64,000 nucleotides of DNA from Nematostella vectensis. Lineage: Eukaryota > Cnidaria > Anthozoa > Actiniaria > Edwardsiidae. How positions within the stretch are numbered: position 1 is the first letter of the stretch; every line of letters starts with the position of its first letter. Shown here piece after piece: positions 12,401 to 24,400 of the stretch. The position numbers were made by a program, and so were the translations under genes. The notes under the pieces are model-generated. The model did no database searches and was not told the origin of the DNA. It saw only the letters and a program-made list of their open reading frames with translations. The stretch covers positions 3,659,501 to 3,723,500 of the forward strand of contig NC_064036.1 of assembly GCF_932526225.1 (NCBI RefSeq), read 5' to 3'.

Positions 12401-15400
12401 TGAACTGATAAAGGATAGTATCTCACCCACTAGCAAAGCCAACCATACCCAGCACTCTGCATCATTTATTTGAAAACCTACTTTACCTCTGCAACAACGA
12501 GAGAAAAGAACAAAACGAGCCATTTGAACCATGGCGAGCTTCGAGCAAGTCAATTGGACCGTTTCCAGCATCTCAAATAGCACAAACTCAAGCAAAGGCA
12601 ATCGAGATGTGGAAGATATGGAATACGCTATTATCTCATTCGCGGTAATAATCGTTTGTGGCTTCGTATCTAACGCGACGGTGATCCTCTTGGTGCTTGC
12701 GAAAAGAGTCCGATGGAAAACTATTAACCTGTTAGTGGCTAACATGGCAATAGCAGACTTGATGATGCTTTTGTTAGAAATACTCTTTACTCTAAAGATC
12801 TACCTAAAACAAACGGACTGGCCTGGCGGGTTTTTAGGCGAATTTTCGTGCACTTTAACAATATGGTTATTGAACTCGACACATTGGGTTTCTCTAGTGA
12901 CTCTTTTAATAATTTCAATTGAACGGCTGAAAGCGATATCGTCCGCAGTAGAACGGCCGCGTCGAAGTCGGCCGCTGATCTTTTTACTTCTCTTCGTATC
13001 ATGGTTTTTGCCTGGCCTTATAAATGCTCCCGGGACTTTTATTTGTGGCGTCAAGACAGGGACGAAGTTTTGTGGCTGTTTCTATACAAAACCCACAGCA
13101 GTATATTATGTATGCACGAATGGTCTGTACTTGTGCCTTGTCATCTCAATTCTGAGCATCAACCTTAAGATCGTACGAAGACTCGTCCATGGCCAGGCCG
13201 CTATAAATCTTCCTGAAGCTCAACAACAGAGAAGACTTAAAACATTTCGTTCTGCTGTTCGTATGGTTGTCTGCTCATTGCTTCTTTTTGCCTTTTGTAC
13301 TGCGCCTTTATACACAGTCCTTGCACTATTACGGCTCGAATTTCTCGGTGTGGTTTATCTAAAATATGATCACACACTTCTTACAGCCATTGAAGTACTG
13401 CACATTCTATTTCATATTAATCCCGCGTTTGGTCCAGCCATATATTTCATCTTCATTGATGATTTTCGCAAGGCAATTAACAAAGTATTGAAGGGTTTGG
13501 TGAGGTTCAAACAGGAGCAATCCGAACAACATCTGGAACCTAGAACCTTAACATCAGGGGTTCAGGGAAGTTACATAAACAATATAAGAGAATACGTGGA
13601 GAGAGAATCTGCGTGTGACACACACTTGTGAAAATGCCGCTGAAATCCATTCAAATATGTCTTTTGGCACGTTTTTAGCCTCTATGCAAGCGTATACATT
13701 TTGTTATTTATACTTCTTCGAGCGGGAGAGGTACTGCCGTAGAGCTTAAAGATCCTGGCGATTCGTGAAAAGTATTAGCAATTAAATTTACGAGATCATT
13801 TTTTGTATGCCCCTGACCTCTAATAATTACGTTTCATGATCGAGCAAGTACGCAAATAGCCTGCGTGCAGCCGCAAATAGTTCCATTATTACCGTAATAA
13901 TGGAACTATTTCCGGCTGCACGCAGGCTAGTACGCAAAGTGATTTTCGTGAACAGCACGAGCGCAATGAAGCCGTGCTTGTAATTAAACTCTTTTGGATC
14001 AATAATAATAAACAAATAGATCGCATTTTGCGTGTCTCCTCTAATAATAACAGAGTATTTAATCGTTCATTTAAGCGATTGTAAGCTTTTAATGTATCGT
14101 CGTTATTTGACGGGTGTTTTATTTGTTTTTATTTTTTTTATAAGCCTATTTTTAAGTCGTGGATAGCAAAGCTATTCAGGACTTTTTGCGGTTAGCGGGG
14201 TTGTGTCACTCGTGGCTAATCGTCGACTCAAGTGTAACCCATAGCAAAATCATAACTCTTCTAATATCACAACTTTTTGGTTTGGATCGGGTATTCGTAC
14301 CAAGACGTAGGGGCCTAAAGTGGTGTGGTAATGTTGGAGGGTGATGGCGAAGGATGGCTAGTAAGGTAATGTAGAGTGGAGATGGTAGTAATGTAATTAC
14401 GGTAAAAAGGTGGATAGGTTAGACTAGTAGGTGGTGGAGGGTGGTGAAAAGATAAAGTGGGAACCGCGAATTGTCAGCGGTTTTCCAAACCATGTCAAAA
14501 AAAACATGACGGCCGTAGTTGAATTCTTTGAAGGTGGTGATGGTTAAGACTATGATTTAACGTCATTCCTGCCTTTCTTGCCAATAAAAAATCGAGCCAC
14601 ATTCGATAAATAGCTATAAGGTTTCGTTTCAAAGTCCGTTATCAGTTAAACTTTTACGATATATAATGAAACGCCACGGTAAGCCATTTCCACTTTCCCT
14701 CTACTACTGCTGGCCGTGCACCAAATTCTTTGTTTATTTCTTGCATGCATGCTTGCTGAATTAGCTCCAAAACATTCTTGCTCTTATAATTTAAGCTTCG
14801 GCATTTATCCGCACTTCGCTACGCATTGTTTCCAATAGTTAGGAATTTATCCGCTCTTCGCTTAGCATTGTTTCCAATATCTCCATGAATAACATTTCTA
14901 GACTGAATTTCGTTTGCCAACGGCAGGAATCAGCTTTTTAAATGTCTGTAAATCACCCAAAAAGGGCTAAAGGGCCCCTTTCCATCAATGGTATCTGGGT
15001 CGACTGGTTGTCCCCAGGGAATCAATCAGATGGGCATAGACTTACCTGAAGCAGTTATTCCAACATCACAGTAGTAACATTGTTTACACTTGTCTAAGAC
15101 AAAATACCCTATGTATAAATAAAACCAAGAAATTTATTGGTTTGGTCCATACTCTACATACCATTTTACCCTTAAGTGGGTTAAAATGCACAAAAACCAA
15201 GCTTTTGTCCTAAATTACCATTTTATTATCCACGACTTGGCAAGGGCCTTGCCTTTTGATTAATAAGGTGGTTGCGTGAGAATCCCCGTGTCGCAACCCT
15301 GTCCATCGGATAAATGATCGACTAGATGCGATTAGAACTAAATCCTGCTTGGATTTTTAGTCGTGGCCTAATCACCTGCACGGTTTTTCGGAGATCGCCG

Positions 15401-18400
15401 TTTAGTTCATATTCATCATACAGTTCTTACCCGCTCATAGGAACCTAAGTTTTTCCTGGTTAGCCTAAACAGGTTCTTTTTCAACGGTTAATATTTTAAA
15501 TTCTAGGCTACTTAGGTTCTTAAATAGGTTCCTAATCTAAAAAAAAAAGTTAATATACTAATGGCTGGTAGAAGTGCGGTATCTAGATTGACGAAATACC
15601 GTAAATGATCTAATAAACGCCCCCTATCTAAAGAACGCCTCCTATCTAATACCCCCCCCCCCCCCCTTAAGGTTACAAGTTTGTAATGAACGCCCCTATC
15701 TAACAAACGCCCCTTTTATTTAATGCCCCTCTCCCCCTCCCCTCCCTCCCAGCTTAAAAAGCAAACGAAATAGGAATTTCGGTAATATAAATCAAATTTA
15801 ATTAATCTGAGTTTGGCTTCTACTGGGTGAGACTTGCTTAATGTCAAGAAACGCTTGCTACACAGGCTATAATTTTTAACGTGATCCTAACTGAGTTGTG
15901 AGTTAATATGTTGGGTTTTGTGAATAAGAGAGTGTATCGTTAATCCTCGCTTCGTTGGCTTTCTTGGGCTTAGTGTATTATTTGGTGGTCGATTCCATAA
16001 TTTTTAATGAAAATCGATGTGACATATAAGGTATGTGGGTCTGAAAAAACAAAATGACCGCCAACTATTTGTAATGAACAAACCTTTTGCTTTTGTAAAA
16101 AGAATCGAAGAGTACTCATACTTCTTATATCGAGATTTGATCTGATAAAATATGAAGAAGTGTTGTGCATCATCTCGATTTGATTAAATAAGCGTTTATG
16201 CACCTGGATTGAATTGAAGTTGTTCAAAAGTCTTGCAGTTTTAGATATGTGTTTTAGCTACAATTAATCTATCTATGCAATGAAACTACGGCAAGTATTC
16301 CAATTTTTTTTTTTTCGGATTTGATTTTCCGTGCGCTCGAAGGTTTTTGGTTACACATCTTCCGAAATTGTCTAGAATAAGATTTCTCCTCTACGATGAT
16401 ATTTTTGGAGATAGATTTATTACTGTATTCTTTTAGTGTGTTTTTCTTGAGACACACGGAGGTCTGAAGGTCATTAGTCCTTTTTACTGCGGGAGATAAA
16501 TTATTTTTGTGCTTCTGTAAAATCTTAAAAATGGCGCTTTTGCAATCGAGTGTTGTATGCGTTTTGGCAAAGGACCATGATGTAAGAGAACGAATCCCGT
16601 GGCCCATGATGTCGTCCTTAACAGCTATTTTAAGAACGAACAGCTATTTTTAGATTGTCAATCATAGCATCCACATATGGTGCGTCGCGCACCATACAGT
16701 GGATTGACAAAAAGTTGTCGTCAACCGGCTTCGCGACTACGCTATAACTTGCTATAACATCTGAACCATAGAAGCTAAGAGGCTAAAACTTGGTGACTTT
16801 TCCTAAAATCCATCTGCGGACGGTATGTTACCATGGCAACCTTTTTTTTTCACACAGGTTTCCCAAAAACTAAAAAGTAGTGGTTTTTTTTATTTTGTTC
16901 CTGTTTCTCAGATCTAAATGCCTCTTTTGACTTTATAAGTTTGTTTAGGTGACAAGTTTTACAACAGCGCTAGAATTTTTTTACTTCGGGTATTTGGGGG
17001 GAGGTGTGGGGAAATTTTGCTCTCTCAAAACTGTTAAAAATGTCACTAAATTTACTAGATGACACTTTAAAAGCTTATATTATGCATTTATCATTACTAT
17101 GAGCAGTAAAACATCGCCATTTTAGATTCCTTGAAACAAAGTCAATTTTTCCGCCCTATCATCTGATTGGCTAATCCGTGCGTCTAAAAATAGCCTGATC
17201 CTAGGAAACGCCGTGACAATTATATAATACAGATGATTGCCCCTACTTATGAGCCCCTGCTCAGTCTAAATAGGGTTAAGATAATTTTAACTTAGGGCTC
17301 AAATGTAGTAAGAAATCACAGCACTTCTGGCTGTTGTTTGGTATTCGTCGTTATTATATATGCGAAATAGCTGTTAAAACTTTTACTGGGAAAGTTGATC
17401 TCCGCGTCTCGCACACTCTATGTATTTTAATGTCTTTCATGTCCTAGAAACGGTTGATTGGATCCAATGTAGCCTACGGAAGAACATTCTTCATAGCGTT
17501 CGTAAAAAAGATATCTTTGGTCAGAGGGTTTCCATAATAGCCTTTGTCGGTTCACATCGCTCAAGATGTGATCGTGCATAAAACTCGTGTTGCTAGGACA
17601 CGTGAGCGCTAGCCAATCATAGGCGTATCTTTAACTGTTTGTTCTAAAAATAACTTTCAAGGTCGACTTCATTGGAACATACCCTAATACGGGGGAATCG
17701 CTCTCTTACATCACGGTCTCTTGGTTTTAGTTAGCGTTTTGCGTTGGTGGTCACTTTGCTCTGTTAAAAGTGGCTTAACTAGCAGATGTTTTAAAACAAT
17801 TTGTTATCACCAGTGTAAAGTGCTTTTCCACATGCATAGTTCAAGTTACAAAAGACTAGGATTAAATTCTAATTCGTAGCGAGAAAATCGTACGAGAAAA
17901 TCTGACATAACTGCCCACTTAAGATAACATTTCGAACTGACTGTGATGTCATTTCAGGGGCGCATCCAGGATTTCAAAATTTGGGGGGGGGGGGGGGGGG
18001 ATAATGGCCGGATAGACGGCTTATAGCAGATCCAGTGGTCCTTGGTAGGTCATATATATCTAAACAATACTTCACGCTGAATTGGATTTGTCACATCAGC
18101 AAAGTCAAGCAGGCTAAGGCACATGGACATTACCTCCCGTCCCTCAGACATTTCTTGACGCGTGTTCAGCCAGCCATATTAGCATATATAGTCATATGGC
18201 ATAATGTTTGCTCATTGCTGGGAGGCAACCCCGCAGGGAACCAGTCTTGATAGAGCCAGTCTTGACGACGATTTTGCTATCCAAAAATGCGTCGCGTTTT
18301 ACAATCGATCACTAGAATCGCAAATGCTCTAAGACAACGTTCTTGAAACTGTCCATAATTTAAAAACCAAAAATAGAAAATCCAAGGAAATTTACCATTG

Positions 18401-21400
18401 AACAGTGTCTCGGCCATTGCTCCGAGAATTTCCATATCTTTAAATATATTCCTAGTTATAGACTAGTATTTATTCAATATTTATAGTGTAACCAGCTTAT
18501 ACATTAAACACAGCATGTTTCCTATTATCAAACGATGGCAATTTTTCAACCACCATAATTGAAACAATACCATACTAGCATACTAGCAAAGCCAACCATA
18601 CCCAGCACTCTGCATCATAACGTTTATTTGAGAACCTACTTAACCTCTGCAACAACGAGAGATAAGAACAAAACGAGCCATTTGAACCATGGCGAACTTC
18701 GAGCAAGTCAATTGGACCGTTTCCAGCATCTCAAATAGCACAAACTCAAGCAAAGGCAATCGAGATGTGGAAGATATGGAATACGCTATCATCTCATTCG
18801 CGGTAATAATCGTTGGTGGCTTCGTATCTAACGCGACGGTGATTCTCTTGGTGCTTGCGAAAAGAGTCCGATGGAAGACTATAAACCTGTTAATGGCTAA
18901 CATGGCAATAGCCGACTTGATGATGCTTTTGCTACAAATACTCTTTACTCTAAAGATCTACCTAACACAAACGGACTGGCCTGGCGGTTTTTTAGGCGAA
19001 TTCTCTTGCACTTTAACATTATGGTTATTGAACTCGACACATTGGGTTTCTCTAGTGACTCTTTTAATAATTTCAATTGAACGGCTGAAAGCGATATCCT
19101 CCGCAATACAACGGCCGCACCGAGATCAACGCTTGATTTTACTTATCTTCATATCTTGGATATTGCCTGGCCTTATAAATGCTCCTATGCTTTTTATTTC
19201 TGGTGTCAAGAAGGTTTGTGGCTGTTTCTATACCAAACCCACAGCAGTATATTATGTATGCACGAATGGTCTGTACTTGTGCCTTGTCATCTCAATTCTG
19301 AGCATCAACCTTAAGATCGTACGAACACTCGTCCATGGCCAGGCCGCTATAAATCTTCCTGAAGCTCAACAACAGAGAAGACTGAAAACTTTTCGCTCTG
19401 CTGTTCATATGGTTGTCTGCTCATTGCTTCTTTTTGTATTTTGCACAGCGCCTTTATACACAGTCCTTGCCCTATTACGGCTCGAATTTCTCGGTGTGGT
19501 TTATCTAAAATATGATCACACACTCCTTACAGCCATTGAAGTACTGCACATTCTATTTCATATTAATCCCGCGTTTGGTCCAGCCATATATTTCATCTTC
19601 ATTGATGATTTTCGCAAGGCAATGATAAAAGTATTGAAGGGTTTGGTGTGGTTCAAACAGGAGAAATCCGAACAACATCTGGAACTTATAACCCTAACAT
19701 CGCGGGCTCAGGAGCGTTACTACTACTTGGAGAGAGAATCCTGCGTGTGATACACTCTTGTGAAAACTCCGTAGAAATACATCCAACTAGACGCATATCT
19801 GCGTGTGACACACACTTGTGAGAACAACGTAGAAATACATTCAACTAGACGCATATCTGCGTGTTACACACACTTGTGAGAACAACGTAGAAATACATTC
19901 GACTAGACGCATATCTGCGTGTTACACACACTTGTGAAAACTCCGTAGAAATACATTCGACTAGACGCATATCTACGTGTTACACGCACTTGTGAGAACA
20001 ACGTAGAAATACATTCAACTAGACGCATATCTGCGTGTGACACACACTTGTGAAAACTCCGTAGAAATACATTCAACTAGACGCATATCTGCGTGTTACA
20101 CGCACTTGTGAAAACTCCGTAAAAATACATTCAACTAGACGCATATCTGCGTGTGACACACACTTGTGAAAACTCCGTAGAAATACATTCAACTAGACGC
20201 ATATCTGCGTGTGACACGCACTTGTGAAAACAACGTAGAAATACATTCAACTAGACGCATATCTGCGTGTTACACACACTTGTGAGAACAACGTAGAAAT
20301 ACATTCGACTAGACGCATATCTGCGTGTTACACACACTTGTGAAAACTCCGTAGAAATACATTCGACTAGACGCATATCTACGTGTTACACGCACTTGTG
20401 AAAACTCCGTAGAAATACATTCAACTAGACGCATATCTGCGTGTTACACGCACTTGTGAGAACAACGTAGAAATACATTCAACTAGACGCATATCTGCGT
20501 GTGACACGCACTTGTGAAAACAACGTAGAAATACATCCAACTAGACGCATATCTGCGTGTGACACACACTTGTGAAAACAACGTAGAAATACATTCAACT
20601 AGACGCATATCTGCGTGTGACCCACACTTGTGAAAACTCCGTAGAAATACATTCGACTAGACGCATATCTGCGTGTGACACGCACTTGTGAAAACTCCGT
20701 AGAAATACATTCAACTAGACGCATATCTGCGTGTGACACGCACTTGTGAAAACTCCGTAGAAATACATTCAACTAGACGCATATCTGCGTGTGACACACA
20801 CTTGTGAAAACTCCGTAGAAATACATTCAACTAGACGCATATCTGCGTGTTACACGCACTTGTGAAAACTCCGTAGAAATACATTCAACTAGACGCATAT
20901 CTGCGTGTTACACGCACTTGTGAAAACTCCGTAGAAATACATTCAACTAGACGCATATCTGCGTGTTACACGCACTTGTGAAAACTCCGTAGAAATACAT
21001 CCAACTAGACGCATATCTGCGTGTGACACGCACTTGTGAAAACTCCGTAGAAATACATTCAACTAGACGCATATCTGCGTGTTACACGCACTTGTGAAAA
21101 CTCCGTAGAAATACATTCGACTAGACGCATATCTACGTGTTACACGCACTTGTGAAAACTCCGTAGAAATACATTCGACTAGACGCATATCTGCGTGTGA
21201 CCCACACTTGTGAAAACAACGTAGAAATACATTCAACTAGACGCATATCTGCGTGTGACACACACTTGTGAAAACAACGTAGAAATACATTCGACTAGAC
21301 GCATATCTGCGTGTTACACACACTTGTGAAAACTCCGTAGAAATACATTCAACTAGACGCATATCTGCGTGCACTCGAGTTTCTACATTGTCACCGGTTT

Positions 21401-24400
21401 ACTTCCGAAGGGCTAACGGAAACCTAAACCGACAAAAGAATCTTTTAGAATCTGCGCTATTTAAACCTTGCTTCCTCTTCTAATTTCTGAATCAATAAGG
21501 AGATTTAGGACCTATTAGAATACCACAAACTAAACAAGTAGTCTAATGGTAAACGATTCTGACATTAGACTTATTTATTTGTATGTTTATCCAATTTCCA
21601 CCAGTTAGACTGGTGCGTAAAGTAACCCAGAGCTAGGCTCCAAATCAAGTACCCCCTTGAGTGTATTGTTAGTAAGCATTGTAAGCACTCTCACTGGGGG
21701 TGGTCACTGCCAAAGGGTTTGTTGCGTCCCAAGTGGTTCCTTTGCATCCCTTCGGTTCAGGTTAGTGTATTGCAGCTTGAAGAGACGGGACCTTCGGTTT
21801 AGTATCTTTATCAGAGAAGACCGGAAACACGGGAGAATAACTTCAACTCACTTGTGACACAAATTCGAACCAAGGCAGGGAGCCGGAAAAAATCCCCAGT
21901 TTGACGGCTTCTCGCAAAGGTAATCAGACGGGAAAGGGAGAGAAAGTGAAACGAACGTCTGATAAATCAGGCTATTGTTTGGTACTCGTCGTTATATAAT
22001 TTGCGAATCAACTGTGAAAACTTTTACTGATAAAGTTGATCCCCGCGCCTAAAATCACACACACTATGCATTTCAATTACTTCATGTCATAGAAACGGTT
22101 GATTGGATCCAAGTACCCTACGGTAGCCATTAAGAGTCGTACCTAACAAAAATAACTTTAAAGGACGACAACATTGGAACATACCCTAATACGGGGGAAT
22201 CGTTCTTTTACATCATAGTCTCTTGCTCTGTCGTCTAAAGGCCTGGCTAAGCTAGGCGACATATCGAGCGCGACAAGTCGCCTGCGTGTCTCCTAGTTTT
22301 GCCACCCAGAGAGACATTGAACCGCGCACCAAATTTTGTATCAAGGGTAAAGTGTCGTCGTTATTTGACGGGTGTTTTATCAGTTTTTATTTTTTTAATA
22401 ATCCTATTTTTAATAAGGTGGTTGCGTGAGAATCCCCGTGTCGCAACCCTGTGCATCAGATAAATGACGAGATGCGATTAGAACGAAATCATGCTTGAGC
22501 CTCCGCTATGCAGATGTTTTTTTTTTGTCGGGTGACGGTTTTGAAAGTTTTATAGTGGTGGAGATCACGAACTTATCGAATAAGCTATAGCCACTATAGG
22601 TTATAACCACTCCCCCTCCCCCTCCCCACAGTACAATCAAAAGAGATATCACTATACCTTTTGTTCCCAGGCCCCCAGGATCCTTGCGAGATCTCGCTGT
22701 GCGCACACCCTAAGCACGAATGTGTAGTCCGTTACGGGCAGCCTGTGTGCGTGTGTAACGAGGCATGTACCCGCGAGTACGCGCCCGTGTGCGGGTCAGA
22801 CGGCAAGACCTACCCAAACCCTTGCGCCCTGGAGGTAGAGAGCTGCAAGACAAACACACGCATTTCCGTCATCAAGAAAGGATCCTGCGGTAAGAAACCC
22901 AGAGCATGCGCACAGAGGCGTGCGTGGGCAATCAGGGCATGCCAGCTCATTATCGTGCTTCTAACCAATTGCCTTTTCGAAACTCAAATGTTTTATAAAT
23001 TCCTTGTTTTCGAGGCATTTTTCTGGATAATAACTTACAGATAACTTTTGATTCTCACTTCTCCGCTTTAGATCTGAGCTGCCCAATGAAGTGCGATAGA
23101 CATGCGCACTGCGTCGAGTTTGTGGTAGGCGGGCGCAGGTGTGTGTGCGACGATGGATATTTCGGCAACGGAACCGTCTGTCTCGGTGAGTACTATAGCC
23201 AGGCTCGTAAGCTCCTAAGTATCACCAAGCTAGTGTAAGTATGGCCAAGCTCGTGTAAGTATAGCCAGGCTCGTGTAAGTATGGCCAAGCTCGTGTAAGT
23301 ATGGCCAAGCTCGTGTAAGTATGGCCAAGCTCGTGTAAGTAGGGCCAAGCTCGTGTAAGTAGGGCCAAGCTCGTGTAAGTAGGGCCAAGCTCGTGTAAGT
23401 AGGGCCAAGCTCGTGTAAGTAGGGCCAAGCTCGTGTAAGTAGGGCCAAGCTCGTGTAAGTATGGCCAAGCTCGTGTAAGTATGGCCAAGCTCGTGTAAGT
23501 ATGGCCAAGCTCGTGTAAGTAGGGCCAAGCTCGTGTAAGTAGGGCCAAGCTCGTGTAAGTAGGGCCAAGCTCGTGTAAGTAGGGCCAAGCTCGTGTAAGT
23601 AGGGCCAAGCTCGTGTAAGTAGGGCCAAGCTCGTGTAAGTAGGGCCAAGCTCGTGTTAGTAGGGCCAAGCTCGTGTAAGTAGGGCCAAGCTCGTGTAAGT
23701 AGGGCCAAGCTCGTGTAAGTATGGCCAAGCTCGTGTAAGTATGGCCAAGTTCGTGTAAGTATGGCCAAGCTCGTGTAAGTATGGCCAAGCTCGTGTAAGT
23801 ATGGCCAAGCTCGTGTAAGTATGGCCAAGCTCGTGTAAGTACTAGTGCTGTATGACTGAAGGCTAACTTTGGGAGGCTGTTGCGACATTTTCTATTGAAT
23901 TTGGCATTTTTTTTTGCAGATTTTAGGTGCTTATTCTGAGATTTTAACGCATCATTTTTCTTCCAATATTGAAAGAAAAAATAACGGTAACGGTAAATAC
24001 AGGGTGGCTGTCGAGGGTTCTGTAATATATATTTATGTCACCTTTTTCTCGTGTCTCAGATGACTCCGCCCTGTCCGACCCGTGCGATATCGCCCTATGC
24101 AGCTTTCCCCAATCCATCTGCGTGAACGTGAACGGCACCGCCACTTGCGAGTGTCCGCGCGCGTGCACGCGTGAGCTGATGCCCGTGTGTGGCACGGATC
24201 AGAAGACGTACGACAACATGTGCCTTCTGGAGAGAGCGGCGTGCAAGGACGACGGACTGATGCTGGCCCATGAGGGGCCGTGCCCGACAAGTGAGTAGGT
24301 CGAGCCTATTCTATGTTACGGGAGGTTTCTTTAAGGACTCAACGCATATTTACTAGTAAATCCCCGCTTGCTTCCGGGCAGCCTAAGACCAAGCCCATCA

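Noticed and set aside
23193-23888. 231-codon minus-strand frame of repeated [11 protein letters not shown]-type peptides, with two shorter overlapping frames
   Set aside because: Produced by the 20-bp tandem array; repeats identically in several frames and has no domain or splice context.
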